From Streptomyces hokutonensis (lineage in GTDB: Bacteria > Actinomycetota > Actinomycetes > Streptomycetales > Streptomycetaceae), in the NCBI RefSeq assembly GCF_000376565.1, contig NZ_BARG01000021.1, positions 1-64,000 of the forward strand: a stretch of 64,000 nucleotides of DNA. Reading direction: 5' to 3'. The position numbers and the translations under genes are program-made. Each line of letters begins with the position of its first letter. Positions within the stretch are counted from its first letter, which is position 1. Below the pieces are notes generated by a model. It was not told the DNA's origin. It saw only the letters and a list, made by a program, of their open reading frames with translations, and made no database searches. Positions 1 through 9,675 of the stretch are shown piece after piece.

Positions 1-838
1 GCGCCGTGATCACCGCTCCCGCACCCAGCGCCAGCAACACCACCGCCCCACCCGCGACATACGGCGTCATGGAGCTACCCCCCGTCTCGGCCAACCCCTC
101 CTCCACCGGAGCCCCCTGCGGCTTCACGTCGGCGGCGACCGAGGGGGCCTCACAAGTCGCCCGCGCCAACGTCACCGTCCCCTCCACATCCGCCACGTTC
201 AGCTTCAACGGGTTGACGGACACCTTGAGTTCGAGCGCGGTGGCCGCGGCCGTACGGGACGTGGTCGACGTCTTGGACAAGTCGAGCCGCACCGACCCGA
301 CCCCCGGCACCTGAACCTCCGTAGGACCACTGGCGGTCACCGTGACCCGCTTGCCGAGCACCGTCACAGAACCCGGCAGATGCGACGTGGCGACCGGCGC
401 CTTCCCCGCCTCGCACGTCGCCTTGGACGTGACCGCGTCGACCTCGATGAGCGAGAGCAACGGCAACCCGGGCACATGGAGCCGGACATGGGCGAGGTCG
501 GTGTACCCCTCGGCCTTCGTCGCGGAGACCGTCGCCTTCGCCGTGGCGACATCCGCGCTGAGCACACTGAAGGGCTGCCCGCCGTTCACCGCGTCCAACT
601 GGGCGGAGAGCGCGGTCTTTTCGGCACTCCCCGGCGCCTGGACCTCGTTGAGGGAGACCGAGAGCGGGACGTCCACGGTCTTGTTGAGCAGGGACACGTC
701 GAGCCCGGTACGCAGGACGACGGCGCTCGCGCGACCCTGGTCGGTGGTCGCCTGGGCGGACCCCGCGCCGGCCAGCGTCGCGGGCCCGGCGGCGAGGACG
801 GTGGCCGCGGCGACGGTGGCCCAACGGCGTGCGGGCAT
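1..838 (-). CDS. LAETG-anchored secreted surface protein (SCO1860-like), 3' end outside window
   Basis: The gene reads leftward from an ATG at 838 and runs off the window without a stop. It begins with a signal peptide (MPARR, then a hydrophobic Ala-rich stretch ending near AQA). About 220 residues of extracellular, beta-rich sequence follow, with two similar segments that each carry an ATCEA motif. At about residue 249 there is LAETG, then a hydrophobic segment; the basic tail would lie outside the window. LAxTG is the class E sortase signal of Streptomyces, so the protein is probably attached to peptidoglycan after export. The layout matches the family annotated as SCO1860 family LAETG-anchored protein, whose function is unknown. 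A TTG seven codons upstream is an alternative start. Confidence 0.75.
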   Translation of the reverse strand, partial: MPARRWATVAAATVLAAGPATLAGAGSAQATTDQGRASAVVLRTGLDVSLLNKTVDVPLSVSLNEVQAPGSAEKTALSAQLDAVNGGQPFSVLSADVATAKATVSATKAEGYTDLAHVRLHVPGLPLLSLIEVDAVTSKATCEAGKAPVATSHLPGSVTVLGKRVTVTASGPTEVQVPGVGSVRLDLSKTSTTSRTAAATALELKVSVNPLKLNVADVEGTVTLARATCEAPSVAADVKPQGAPVEEGLAETGGSSMTPYVAGGAVVLLALGAGAVITA

Positions 839-990
839 GCGGAAGTTGGTGCCGTTCAAGGTGTGGGACCCCCAGAAGAGACATGCTTGGGACCCGGTAA
901 GAATTACCCACGAAGGGTGAACCGTCAGCGATCCTGCGTCACTTCACCCCATCGTGGGTTTTCCGTGAACGTATTCGAATCGGCTGCCGA

Positions 991-2082
991 CTATTCGACC
1001 ACCAGCCCGTTCAGCACCACCCGTCGCGGCGACGCCAGGACGCGCACATCGGCGCGCGGGTCCGTCTCGTAGACCACGAAGTCCGCCGACGCGCCCTCCT
1101 CGAGCCCGGGCCGTCCGAGCCACCGCCGCGCACCCCACGCGGTCGCCGACAGCGCTTCTACGGCGGGGATGCCGGCGGTGACGAGTTCGGCGACCTCGGC
1201 GGCGACCAGGCCGTGGGCCAGGGACCCGCCCGCGTCGGTGCCGACGTACACCGGGACGCCGGCGTCGTAGGCCGCGCGCACGGTGTCGTAGCGCCGCTCG
1301 TACAGTCGCCGCAGGTGGGCGGACCAGCGTGGGTACTTGGCGTCGCCGCCCTCGGCGAGCTTCGGGAAGGTCGCGATGTTCACGAGGGTCGGGACGATCG
1401 CCACGCCCCGCGAGGCGAACAGCGGGACGAGGTCCTCGGTGAGGCCGGTCGCGTGCTCGATGCAGTCGATGCCGGCCTCGACCAGGTCGCGCAGCGCGTC
1501 CTCCGCGAAGCAGTGCGCGGTGACGCGCGCGCCGAGCCGGTGGGCCTCGGCGATCGCCGCCTCCACGCTCTCACGCGGCCAGCAGGCCGAAAGGTCGCCG
1601 AGGTCGCGGTCGATCCAGTCGCCGACCAACTTGACCCAGCCGTCACCGCGTTGGGCTTCCTGGGCGACGTAGGCGACGAGTTCGTCCGGTTCGATCTCGT
1701 GGGCGAAGTTGCGGATGTAGCGGCGGGTGCGGGCGATGTGCCGGCCGGCCCGGATGATCTTCGGGAGGTCTTCGCGGTCGTCGATCCAGCGGGTGTCGGA
1801 CGGCGAGCCGGCGTCGCGCAGGAGCAGGGTGCCGGCGTCGCGGTCGGTGAGCGCCTGTGTCTCGGCGGTGGCCGCGTCGACGGGGCCGTGGGGGCCGAGG
1901 CCCACATGGCAGTGGGCGTCGACGAGGCCGGGGAGGGTCCAGCCGTCGACCGTGCGGATGTCATCGGCGTCGACGGGACGGTCGTAGGAGACGCGGCCGT
2001 CGATCACCCAGAGTTCGTCGCGGATGTCCTCGGGGCCCACCAGGACCCGGCCCTTTACGTGCAGCACCGGTTGATCGCTCAT
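991..2082 (-). CDS. Amidohydrolase family metal-dependent hydrolase
   Basis: The protein has 363 residues and no signal peptide, so it is cytoplasmic. It has the imidazolonepropionase/prolidase-like amidohydrolase layout: an N-terminal beta domain, then the metal motif DAHCHVG (H57 and H59), later TAHCFAED and IEHATGL histidines, and the catalytic aspartate in GTDAGG. The family hydrolyses C-N bonds in cyclic amides, ureas or peptides with one or two metal ions. The substrate cannot be read from the sequence. The ATG at 2082 (MSDQPV) is preferred over a GTG three codons upstream. It stands alone on the minus strand, with the amino-acid transporter operon upstream of it. Confidence 0.8.
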   Translation of the reverse strand: MSDQPVLHVKGRVLVGPEDIRDELWVIDGRVSYDRPVDADDIRTVDGWTLPGLVDAHCHVGLGPHGPVDAATAETQALTDRDAGTLLLRDAGSPSDTRWIDDREDLPKIIRAGRHIARTRRYIRNFAHEIEPDELVAYVAQEAQRGDGWVKLVGDWIDRDLGDLSACWPRESVEAAIAEAHRLGARVTAHCFAEDALRDLVEAGIDCIEHATGLTEDLVPLFASRGVAIVPTLVNIATFPKLAEGGDAKYPRWSAHLRRLYERRYDTVRAAYDAGVPVYVGTDAGGSLAHGLVAAEVAELVTAGIPAVEALSATAWGARRWLGRPGLEEGASADFVVYETDPRADVRVLASPRRVVLNGLVVE

Positions 2083-2120
2083 GGGACGCACGATAGTTCG
2101 TCGGGTGCGGGTTTCGATGT

Positions 2121-2146
2121 GGCTGGTCGCGCAGTTCCCCGCGCCT
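2121..2146. repeat. Streptomyces intergenic repeat, copy 1
   Basis: The stretch GGCTGGTCGCGCAGTTCCCC and the next six bases are the reverse complement of sequences at 16822 and 44019. This short GC-rich element is scattered between genes in many Streptomyces genomes. Here it sits directly behind the stop codon of the ABC ATPase gene, where it could act as a 3' end or terminator structure. Confidence 0.7.
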
Positions 2147-2935
2147 CTAAGGGGCGCTCTCGTCGTCCGGTACCTCAGACATCGCCGGGTCCAATAGACG
2201 GGACAGGAAATGGCGCGTTCGATCGTGCTGCGGGTTGGCGATGACCCGGTCCGGCGTGCCGTCCTCGACGATCACCCCGCCGTCCATGAACACCACCCGG
2301 TCGGCGACCTCGCGCGCAAACGTCATCTCGTGAGTCACCACCATCATCGTCATGCCCTCGTTCGCGAGCATCCGCATGACCGCCAGTACGTCGCCCACCA
2401 GTTCCGGGTCGAGTGCGGAGGTCGGTTCGTCGAAGAGCATCACCTCGGGGTCCATCGCCAACGCCCGTGCGATCGCGACGCGTTGCTGCTGGCCGCCGGA
2501 GAGGGACGCGGGGTAGGCGGCGGCCTTCTCGGAGAGGCCCACGCGCCGCAGGTTCTCGGCGGCGACCTTCTCCGCCGCCGCCTTGTCCCGGCGCAGGACC
2601 CGGCGTTGGGGCAGGGTGAGGTTCTCGGTGACGGTCAGGTGGGGGAAGAGGTTGAACTGCTGGAAGACCATGCCGATACGGCGGCGTACGGCGTCGATGT
2701 CCACGTCCGGGTCGGTGACTTCGGTACCGCCGACGAACACCCGACCCTGCGTGGGTTCTTCGAGCAGGTTCACGCACCGCAGCAGCGTCGACTTGCCCGA
2801 GCCGGACGGGCCGATGACGCACACCACCTCGCCCTGCCCGATCTCCAGGTCGATGCCTCGCAGTACCTCATTCGTGCCGAACGACTTGTGCAGGCCGCGC
2901 ACTTCGATCTCGGGGTTCCCGGGTGGAGCGGTCAT
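2147..2935 (-). CDS. Polar amino acid ABC transporter, ATP-binding protein
   Basis: This 262-residue cytoplasmic ATPase energises import of a polar amino acid (GlnQ/HisP/ArtP type). Walker [10 protein letters not shown] is at residues 42-50, the Q-loop lies in FQQFNLFPH near 92, the signature LSGGQQQR is at 145-152, Walker B VMLFDE at 165-170, and the switch histidine in VTHEM. The gene is the last of a three-gene operon and overlaps the permease stop by ATGA, which fixes the start at 2935. A longer open frame upstream is only an artefact of the GC-rich sequence. The amino acid transported is unknown. Confidence 0.93.
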   Translation of the reverse strand: MTAPPGNPEIEVRGLHKSFGTNEVLRGIDLEIGQGEVVCVIGPSGSGKSTLLRCVNLLEEPTQGRVFVGGTEVTDPDVDIDAVRRRIGMVFQQFNLFPHLTVTENLTLPQRRVLRRDKAAAEKVAAENLRRVGLSEKAAAYPASLSGGQQQRVAIARALAMDPEVMLFDEPTSALDPELVGDVLAVMRMLANEGMTMMVVTHEMTFAREVADRVVFMDGGVIVEDGTPDRVIANPQHDRTRHFLSRLLDPAMSEVPDDESAP

Positions 2936-3765
2936 CGCACGGCCTCCCCGGTCTTGGTCTCCATACGGCGTACGACGAAGCTCAGCGGGATCGTGACGAG
3001 GAGATAGCACAGGCCCGCCACCAGGATGGGCGTGGAGTTGGCCGTCGTACTCGCCAAGTCCCGTCCGTATTTGGACAGTTCGCGCTCCTCCAGCGTGACG
3101 CCGAGGAAGAGGACCAGGGAGGAGTCCTTGAAAAGGAGGACGAGTTCGTTGGTCAGCGGCGGCAGGATGATCCGGAAGGCCTGCGGGACGACGATCGACA
3201 CCATGGCCCGCGCCGGCGAGAAGCCGAGCGAACGGGCCGCCTCCAACTGCCCCTTGGGCACCGCCTGGATGCCGGCCCGGATCGTCTCCGCCATGTACGC
3301 GGCCGACACCAGGCCGAGCGCGAGGGCGACCTTGCCGTACGTGCCGCCGACGATCTCCGTTCCGGGGAAGGCGAGGGGCACGGCGACACCGACGAAGATG
3401 AAGATGAGCAGGGCGGGCAGTCCGCGGAAGATCTCGATGTAGATCCCGGCGAGCCAGCGGTACGGGCCGACGGACGACAGCCGCATCAGCGCGACGACCA
3501 TGCCCAGCACGAGTCCGAAGACGAAGCCGGACAGGGTGTAGAGCACGGTGTTCTTCAGCGCCAGCGTGATGACGTCGGGGAACATCTGCTTGGCGATGCT
3601 CCACTGCGCGAACTGGTTCTTCAGGCGGCCCCAGTCGGCGGTGACCGCGAAGGCGATCACCGCGCCGAGGAACACGGTGTACTGAACTCCCCTGGACAGC
3701 CTGCGCCGTTGACGGCGCGTCAGCCCCTTTGCCTTGGGCTGGAGTTGGGTGTCGGCAGCGGTCAT
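2932..3765 (-). CDS. Polar amino acid ABC transporter, permease
   Basis: The 277-residue inner-membrane permease belongs to the His/Glu/Gln/Arg three-transmembrane family. A cytosolic Lys/Arg-rich N-terminus is followed by several hydrophobic helices. The EAA loop that contacts the ATPase reads [14 protein letters not shown]. The start MTAADTQ at 3765 overlaps the binding-protein stop (ATGA), and the stop overlaps the ATPase start the same way, so the three genes are translationally coupled. Confidence 0.92.
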   Translation of the reverse strand: MTAADTQLQPKAKGLTRRQRRRLSRGVQYTVFLGAVIAFAVTADWGRLKNQFAQWSIAKQMFPDVITLALKNTVLYTLSGFVFGLVLGMVVALMRLSSVGPYRWLAGIYIEIFRGLPALLIFIFVGVAVPLAFPGTEIVGGTYGKVALALGLVSAAYMAETIRAGIQAVPKGQLEAARSLGFSPARAMVSIVVPQAFRIILPPLTNELVLLFKDSSLVLFLGVTLEERELSKYGRDLASTTANSTPILVAGLCYLLVTIPLSFVVRRMETKTGEAVR

Positions 3766-4613
3766 GACGCCGAGGGCGAGGCGGCCGAGGCGTCGTACGG
3801 GCCGATCCACTTCTCGTACAGCTTCTTGTACGTCCCGTCGGCCTTCGCGTCCTTGATCGCCTTGTTGATGGCGGCGAGGAGCTTGGTGTTGCCCTTCTTG
3901 ACCGTGAAGCCGTACTGCTCACCGGTGTTGAGGTTGTCGACGACCTGGAAGGCGTCGGCGTTGGCCTTGGTCTTGAGCCAGCCCTGGACGACCGGGTAGT
4001 CGATGATGACGGCCTGGACCTGGCCGGTGCGCAGGCCGTTGAGGACGGCGTCGGAGGACTCGAAGGAGACGGGGTCGAAGCCCTTGCTCTTCGCGTAGTC
4101 CTCGCCGGTGGTCTGCGCCTGCGCGCCGAGCTTCTTGCCCTTGGTCTTGACGTCGGCGAGGGAGGTGATCCCGCTCTTCTTGTCGACGAGGACGGCCTGG
4201 GTGGCGTCGAAGTACGGGTCGGAGAAGTCGACGTTCTTCTTGCGCTCGGCGGTGATGGTCATGCCGGCGGCGGCCAGGTCGCACTCGCCGGCGTTGAGGA
4301 AGGCACCGGTCTTGAAGTTCTCGAACGGGGTGTCCAGGATCTGCTGCTTCACACCGAGGTCCTTGGCGACCAGGTCGATGAGGGAGACGTCGAAGCCCTG
4401 CACCTTGCCGTCGATCTCGGACTGGAAGGGCGGATAGGGCAGGTGGGTGCAGGTGGTCAGCCGGCCGGCCTTGACGAGTTCGACGCCACCGGCGGCGGTC
4501 TTCGAACCGCTGCCGCCGCTGTCGCTCGACGTGCAGCCGGCCACGAGGACGAGTGCGGCCGTCGCGGTGGTGGCGGCCAGGGTGCGGGCCCGGCGGCCGA
4601 GGAGCGTGTTCAC
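3762..4613 (-). CDS. Amino acid ABC transporter substrate-binding lipoprotein
   Basis: The 283-residue protein is a family 3 periplasmic-type binding protein. It has a lipoprotein signal peptide with lipobox LVAGC (Cys27), a Ser/Gly linker, then the SBP_bac_3 fold with typical segments such as [18 protein letters not shown] and [24 protein letters not shown]. It is first in the operon and would deliver a polar amino acid to the two downstream proteins. The segment around [16 protein letters not shown] is the usual domain-2 ligand region. Confidence 0.92.
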   Translation of the reverse strand: MNTLLGRRARTLAATTATAALVLVAGCTSSDSGGSGSKTAAGGVELVKAGRLTTCTHLPYPPFQSEIDGKVQGFDVSLIDLVAKDLGVKQQILDTPFENFKTGAFLNAGECDLAAAGMTITAERKKNVDFSDPYFDATQAVLVDKKSGITSLADVKTKGKKLGAQAQTTGEDYAKSKGFDPVSFESSDAVLNGLRTGQVQAVIIDYPVVQGWLKTKANADAFQVVDNLNTGEQYGFTVKKGNTKLLAAINKAIKDAKADGTYKKLYEKWIGPYDASAASPSAS

Positions 4614-4789
4614 GGAGGCCTCCTGTGACGGAACTGTGGCTTCCGATTATTCGGATGGGCGGGGCGGACCGCTCGTGGTGAGGCGCCGGCCAGGGGGCCG
4701 TACGGGCTAAGAAGTCGCCGGTCAGAGGGGCCCCAGGGGCGCCGGATACCCTCGTTCCCATCGACCCCCGCGAGTGAAAGAGCACCGCC

Positions 4790-5890
4790 GTGACGCACCC
4801 CTTCCTCGACCTGGCCCCGTTGAGCGCCGCGCACTTCGCCGCGATCGAGGACCGGGTGGCCCGGCTGCTCGGCACCGAGCAGGATGTCGTGATCATGCAG
4901 GGCGAGGCGTTGCTGCCGCTGGAGGGCGCGATCCGTTCGACGGCCGGTCCGGGCACGGTCGCGCTGAACGTCATCACCGGCCCCTACGGGCAGACCTTCG
5001 GCAACTGGCTGCGGGACTGCGGCGCCGAGGTGATCGACCTGGCGGTCCCCTTCCACACGGCGGTGACGGCGGACCAGATCAGGGAGGCCTTCGCGGAGCG
5101 CCCGGAGATCGACTTCGTCTCCCTGGTCCACGCGGAGGCCGCGACCGGCAACACCAACCCGGTCGCGGAGATCGGCGAGGCCGTCCGCGCACACGGTGCC
5201 CTCTTCTACCTCGACGCGGTCGCCTCCATCGGCGCCGAGCCGGTGCTGCCGGACGCGTGGGGTGTCGACCTGTGCGTGATCGGGGCGCAGAAGGCGATGG
5301 GCGGCCCGGCGGGCGTGTCGGCGGTGTCGGTGAGCGCACGGGCATGGGCCCGTATGACGTCGAACCCCGGGGCCCCGCGCCGCTCGTACCTCTCTCTCCT
5401 CGACTGGAAGGACCGCTGGGTGGACGCGGGCCGCAAGACCCTCCTCCACGCCCCGGCCCAGTTGGAGATGCTCGCCCTGGAGGCATGCGTCGAGCGGATC
5501 GAGGCGGAGGGCCTCGACAAGGTGATGCGCCGCCACGCCGTCGCGGCCGCGGCGACACGGGCCGGCGCCCTGGCCCTGGGCGGCGGCCTGGAACCGTACG
5601 TCCGCGACGCGACCGAGGCCGCACCGGTCGCCACGACCCTCAGGACACCGCCGGACATCATCGCGTCGGACCTGACGGCAAGCGCCCTGGCGACGAACCC
5701 CACCCTGCCCCTGGCAGCGGGCGGCGGCGCCCTGGCGAAGGAGATGATCCGGGTCAACCACTACGGCGTCGACGCGACACCGGACGCGGTACAGAGCTCT
5801 GTGGCTGCACTGGGCGCGGCGCTGGCCGAGCAGGGGGTGCGGGTGGACCTGGAGGCGGCTCGGACCGCCGTGGACGGGGCGTGGCGGTAA
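4790..5890 (+). CDS. Class V PLP-dependent aminotransferase (alanine-glyoxylate / pyridoxamine-pyruvate type)
   Basis: The 366-residue cytoplasmic enzyme has fold type I features of the class V family. The cofactor aspartate is in LDAVASIG (D142) and the Schiff-base lysine in VIGAQKAMGG (K168). The glycine-rich N-terminal segment ITGPYGQTFGNW resembles alanine-glyoxylate, serine-pyruvate and pyridoxamine-pyruvate aminotransferases. The substrate is not certain. It is divergent from the amino-acid importer (176 bp between starts), so it may act on the imported amino acid; this is inference only. Confidence 0.8.
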   Translation: MTHPFLDLAPLSAAHFAAIEDRVARLLGTEQDVVIMQGEALLPLEGAIRSTAGPGTVALNVITGPYGQTFGNWLRDCGAEVIDLAVPFHTAVTADQIREAFAERPEIDFVSLVHAEAATGNTNPVAEIGEAVRAHGALFYLDAVASIGAEPVLPDAWGVDLCVIGAQKAMGGPAGVSAVSVSARAWARMTSNPGAPRRSYLSLLDWKDRWVDAGRKTLLHAPAQLEMLALEACVERIEAEGLDKVMRRHAVAAAATRAGALALGGGLEPYVRDATEAAPVATTLRTPPDIIASDLTASALATNPTLPLAAGGGALAKEMIRVNHYGVDATPDAVQSSVAALGAALAEQGVRVDLEAARTAVDGAWR

Positions 5891-5995
5891 CCCTCGGCCG
5901 AGGTACCCCCCAGGGGCTCCGCCCCCGGACTCCCGATCGGCCTCAACGGCCTCGTCCTCAAAGGCCGGGCGGGCTGGGAGTGGCAGTGGTCCGCA

Positions 5996-6243
5996 GTCAC
6001 AGACTCCGAGGTCGAACGGATCTGGTTCCAGCGGGTGTTCGGGCTCGACGTGCAGCCGGTGCACGGCAGGAGCACTGTGCCCGGCCGGCGCCGGACTACC
6101 TCGGGCGGATCCCGGACGGGCCGATGGCCGGCGTCGAGGTCAGTCTGCGGTGGGTGCTTATTCATATGGTCGAGGAGTACGCGCGGCACAACAGTCACGC
6201 CGATATCTTGCGGGAAAGTATCGACGGTATGACCGGCGCCTAA
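5996..6243 (+). pseudogene. DinB / DUF664 (mycothiol-transferase-like) remnant
   Basis: Two reading frames together look like the middle and end of a DUF664 DinB-type protein. In the first frame there is EVERIWFQRVFGLDV. After a frame change, the second reads PAPDYLGRIPDGPMAG and then LRWVLIHMVEEYARHNSHAD to a TAA at 6243. The HMVEEYARHNSHAD segment holds the conserved metal-binding histidines of the C-terminal part. The N-terminal third and any start codon are missing, and the coding frame shifts between the blocks. I therefore call it a decayed fragment. Such proteins are usually about 160-180 residues long. Confidence 0.6.
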
Positions 6244-6486
6244 TTCGGATGTAATTCCAGAATTCTTCTGCCCGATTTCCGCGCACCTAAACGCAAATAA
6301 TTCGCGTAGATCTCGTGAGGGTTACACCCTTGTGACCCGTTACACAGACGGACCGTTTTGCCCTTTATCTAATGGTCAAACCGCCGCATACCTCCCGCAC
6401 TCGCACGCGTGATAACACAGCACAGCCCCAGACGTAACCCCGATCCTCCATGCAATTTCGAATTTCCCTCGGTAAATTAAATTTGC
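6244..6486 (+). promoter_or_regulatory. Promoter region of the ectoine operon
   Basis: This 243-bp region is clearly richer in A and T than its surroundings. GTTACAC occurs twice in direct orientation, at 6321-6327 and 6339-6345, 18 bp apart. Just before ectA there is TAAATT at 6473-6478, eight bases ahead of the ATG, and no Shine-Dalgarno sequence. That is the spacing expected if transcription starts at the ATG (leaderless mRNA). No experimental start site is known to me for this strain. Confidence 0.45.
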
Positions 6487-6993
6487 ATGACCGCCACCCG
6501 AGCAGACCTGCACATAGACCGCCCCACGGTGGCCGACGGCGCCGCGCTCTGGCGTATTGCCAAGGACTCGAACGCCCTCGACCTGAACTCGTCGTACAGC
6601 TATCTGCTGTGGTGCCGGGACTTCGCCGGTACGTCCGCCGTCGTGCGGGACGAGCGCGGGGAGCCGGTCGGTTTCGTCACCGGGTACGTACCGCCGGACC
6701 GGCCGGGCACGCTGCTCGTGTGGCAGGTGGCCGTCGACGCCGCGCAGCGCGGCCGTGGGCTGGCCGCGCGGATGCTCGACGGGCTCACCGAGCGGGTCTC
6801 CGCCGAGTACGGCGTGACCGGCATCGAGACCACGATCTCGCCCGGCAACACCGCGTCCGAGCGCCTCTTCACGTCGTACGCCGAACGCCACGGCGCCACC
6901 GTCGAGCGCACGGTGCTGTTCGAGGCCGGTGACTTCCCGGACGGACCGCACGACCCCGAAGTGCTGTACCGGATCGGCCCGTTGAGCCTCTGA
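6487..6993 (+). CDS. ectA: L-2,4-diaminobutyrate N-gamma-acetyltransferase
   Basis: EctA transfers acetyl from acetyl-CoA to L-2,4-diaminobutyrate, the second step of ectoine synthesis. The 168-residue protein is a GNAT enzyme. Its N-terminal segment ALWRIAKDSNALDLNSSYSY is characteristic of EctA and holds the diaminobutyrate-binding part. The acetyl-CoA loop is QRGRGLAARM. Family length fits. It is first in ectABCD, 46 bp before ectB, and appears to lack a ribosome binding site. Confidence 0.96.
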   Translation: MTATRADLHIDRPTVADGAALWRIAKDSNALDLNSSYSYLLWCRDFAGTSAVVRDERGEPVGFVTGYVPPDRPGTLLVWQVAVDAAQRGRGLAARMLDGLTERVSAEYGVTGIETTISPGNTASERLFTSYAERHGATVERTVLFEAGDFPDGPHDPEVLYRIGPLSL

Positions 6994-7039
6994 GGCCGCG
7001 GCCTCCGACACCCCCCACACCCCCTTAGGAGCGATTCGC

Positions 7040-8311
7040 GTGACCATCACCCAGCCCGATCTCACTGTCTTCGAGACCCTGGAGTCCGAGGTCCGCAGCT
7101 ACTGCCGCGGCTGGCCCACCGTCTTCGACCGGGCCCGGGGCAGCCGTATGTACGACGAGGACGGCCACGCCTACCTCGACTTCTTCGCGGGCGCCGGCTC
7201 GCTCAACTACGGGCACAACAACCCTGTCCTGAAACGGGCGTTGATCGACTACCTGGAGCGCGACGGCGTCACCCACGGGCTCGACATGTCGACCAGCGCC
7301 AAGCGCGCGTTCCTCCAGACCTTCCAGGACCTGGTGCTGCGGCCCCGCGACCTGCCGTACAAGGTGATGTTCCCGGGCCCGACCGGCACCAACGCCGTCG
7401 AGTCCGCGCTGAAGTTGGCGCGGAAGGTGAAGGGCCGCGAGTCGATCGTGTCGTTCACCAACGCCTTCCACGGGATGTCGCTGGGCTCGCTGGCCGTGAC
7501 CGGCAACGCCTTCAAGCGGGCCGGTGCCGGCATCCCGCTGGTGCACGGGACGCCGATGCCGTTCGACAACTACTTCGACGGCAAGGTCCCCGACTTCCTG
7601 TGGTTCGAGCGGCTGTTGGAGGACCAGGGCTCCGGCCTCAACAAGCCGGCCGCCGTGATCGTCGAGTCCGTGCAGGGCGAGGGCGGTATCAACGTCGCCC
7701 GCCCCGAATGGCTGCGCGCGCTCGCCGAGTTGTGCGAACGCCAGGACATGCTGCTCATCGTCGACGACATCCAGATGGGCTGCGGCCGCACCGGCGCGTT
7801 CTTCTCCTTCGAGGAGTCGGGGATCGTGCCCGACATCGTCACCGTCTCCAAGTCCATCAGCGGCTACGGCCTTCCGATGTCGCTGTGCCTGTTCAAGCCG
7901 GAGCTGGACATCTGGGAGCCGGGCGAGCACAACGGCACGTTCCGCGGCAACAACCCGGCGTTCGTCACCGCGACCGCAGCCCTGGAGACGTACTGGGCGG
8001 ACGGCTCCGCGATGGAGAAGCAGACCCGGACCCGCGGTGAGCAGGTCGAGCAGGGGCTGATCTCCATCACCGAGGAGAACCTCGCCGACATCAAGGAGTA
8101 CCGGGGCCGCGGACTGGTCTGGGGCATCGAGTTCAAGGACCCCGAGCGCGCCGGACGGATCTGCGCCCGCGCCTTCGAACTCGGCCTGCTCGTCGAGACG
8201 TCGGGCCCGCAGGGCGAGGTCGTGAAACTGCTCCCCGCGCTGACCATCACCCCGGAGGAGCTGGACGAGGGCCTGAGCATCCTCGCCCGAGCCGTACGCG
8301 AAACCGTCTGA
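7040..8311 (+). CDS. ectB: Diaminobutyrate-2-oxoglutarate transaminase
   Basis: EctB makes L-2,4-diaminobutyrate from aspartate semialdehyde and glutamate, the first step of the ectoine pathway. The 423-residue class III aminotransferase shows GPTGTNAVESALKLARK near residue 115, VDDIQMGCGRTG (cofactor aspartate D242 or D243) and the PLP lysine K271 in VSKSISGYGLPMS. A TAGGAG ribosome site precedes the GTG start. Length and motifs match EctB, not GABA or ornithine transaminases. Confidence 0.96.
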   Translation: MTITQPDLTVFETLESEVRSYCRGWPTVFDRARGSRMYDEDGHAYLDFFAGAGSLNYGHNNPVLKRALIDYLERDGVTHGLDMSTSAKRAFLQTFQDLVLRPRDLPYKVMFPGPTGTNAVESALKLARKVKGRESIVSFTNAFHGMSLGSLAVTGNAFKRAGAGIPLVHGTPMPFDNYFDGKVPDFLWFERLLEDQGSGLNKPAAVIVESVQGEGGINVARPEWLRALAELCERQDMLLIVDDIQMGCGRTGAFFSFEESGIVPDIVTVSKSISGYGLPMSLCLFKPELDIWEPGEHNGTFRGNNPAFVTATAALETYWADGSAMEKQTRTRGEQVEQGLISITEENLADIKEYRGRGLVWGIEFKDPERAGRICARAFELGLLVETSGPQGEVVKLLPALTITPEELDEGLSILARAVRETV

Positions 8312-8365
8312 ACACCCCGACCCGCCCGACCATCTGACACCACATCAAGGAGGCGTCACAGCACC

Positions 8366-8770
8366 GTGATTGTCCGTTCGTTCAAGGAACTCGAAGGCAC
8401 CGACCGGCACATCAAGGCCGCGTCCGGCACCTGGGAGAGCAAGCGCATCGTCCTCGCCAAGGAGCGGGTCGGCTTCTCGCTCCACGAGACCGTCCTCTAC
8501 GCGGGTACGAAGACGTCCATGTGGTACGCCAACCACGTCGAGGCCGTCGTATGCGTCGAGGGCGAAGCCCTGTTGACCGACAACGAGACCGGGCAGACGT
8601 ACACGATCACGCCCGGGACCATGTACCTCCTCGACGGACACGAGCGGCACACGATGCGGATCAAGGAGGACTTCCGCTGCATCTGTGTCTTCAACCCGCC
8701 CGTCACCGGACGGGAGGACCACGACGAGAACGGCGTCTACCCGCTGCTGACCGAACCCGAGGAGGTCTGA
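8366..8770 (+). CDS. ectC: Ectoine synthase
   Basis: EctC cyclises N-gamma-acetyl-diaminobutyrate to ectoine with loss of water. The 134-residue protein is a single cupin domain typical of the family: it begins [15 protein letters not shown], has [20 protein letters not shown] in the first cupin motif, and [14 protein letters not shown] in the second. The start is a GTG at 8366, preceded by a strong AAGGAGG. ectD follows after 5 bp. Confidence 0.96.
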   Translation: MIVRSFKELEGTDRHIKAASGTWESKRIVLAKERVGFSLHETVLYAGTKTSMWYANHVEAVVCVEGEALLTDNETGQTYTITPGTMYLLDGHERHTMRIKEDFRCICVFNPPVTGREDHDENGVYPLLTEPEEV

Positions 8771-8775
8771 CGAGC

Positions 8776-9666
8776 ATGACGACCACAGTCACCGACCTGT
8801 ACCCCAGCCGCGGCACCACCGAGGTGTCCGTCCCGCGCAAGGACCCCGTCGTCTGGGGTTCCCCCGACACCCCGGGACCGATCCCGCCGGCCGACCTCGG
8901 GGCCTTCGAGCGCGACGGCTTCCTCGCCGTGCCGGAGCTCCTGCGGGACGACGAAGTCGACGTCTACCGGCGGGAGTTGGAGCGCCTCGTCGTCGACCCC
9001 GCGATCCGGGCCGACGAGCGGTCGATCGTCGAGCCGAAGTCGAAGGAGATCCGGTCCGTCTTCGAGGTGCACCGGATCAGCGAGGTGTTCGCGCGGCTCG
9101 TGCGCGACGAGCGGGTCGTCGGGCGGGCCCGGCAGATCCTCGGCTCGGACGTCTACGTCCACCAGTCCCGGATCAACGTCAAGCCCGGCTTCGGCGCGAG
9201 CGGCTTCTACTGGCACTCGGACTTCGAGACCTGGCACGCCGAGGACGGTCTGCCGAACATGCGGACCGTGTCCGTGTCGATCGCGCTCACCGAGAACCAC
9301 GACACCAACGGCGGCCTCATGATCATGCCGGGCTCGCACCGCACGTTCCTCGGCTGCGCGGGCGCGACCCCCGAGGACAACTACCGCCAGTCGCTCCAGA
9401 TGCAGGACGCGGGCACTCCCTCCGACGAGGCGCTGACCGACATGGCCGCCCAGTACGGCATCAAGTTGTTCACGGGCAGGGCAGGTTCGGCGACCTGGTT
9501 CGACTGCAACTGCATGCACGGCTCGGGCGACAACATCACCCCGTTCCCGCGCAGCAACGTCTTCATCGTCTTCAACAGCGTGGAGAACCAGGCAGTTGAG
9601 CCGTTCGCGGCGCCGGTGCGACGGCCGGAGTTCATCGGGGCCCGGGACTTCACGCCGGTGAGGTGA
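8776..9666 (+). CDS. ectD: Ectoine 5-hydroxylase
   Basis: EctD is an Fe(II)/2-oxoglutarate dioxygenase that converts ectoine to 5-hydroxyectoine. The 296-residue protein has the iron ligands H147 and D149 in FYWHSDFETWH and H248 in CNCMHGSGDN. FYWHSDFETWHAEDGLP is the EctD signature. The ATG at 8776 follows ectC by five bases; longer open frames upstream overlap ectC and are rejected. Together the four genes make both ectoines, the compatible solutes used against osmotic and heat stress. Confidence 0.96.
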   Translation: MTTTVTDLYPSRGTTEVSVPRKDPVVWGSPDTPGPIPPADLGAFERDGFLAVPELLRDDEVDVYRRELERLVVDPAIRADERSIVEPKSKEIRSVFEVHRISEVFARLVRDERVVGRARQILGSDVYVHQSRINVKPGFGASGFYWHSDFETWHAEDGLPNMRTVSVSIALTENHDTNGGLMIMPGSHRTFLGCAGATPEDNYRQSLQMQDAGTPSDEALTDMAAQYGIKLFTGRAGSATWFDCNCMHGSGDNITPFPRSNVFIVFNSVENQAVEPFAAPVRRPEFIGARDFTPVR

Positions 9667-9675
9667 GGAACGGGG

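Noticed and set aside
2147-3922. A 591-codon frame joining the ABC ATPase to upstream sequence
   Set aside because: The upstream part lies antisense or out of frame to the permease gene; the ATPase begins at 2935 with an ATGA overlap.
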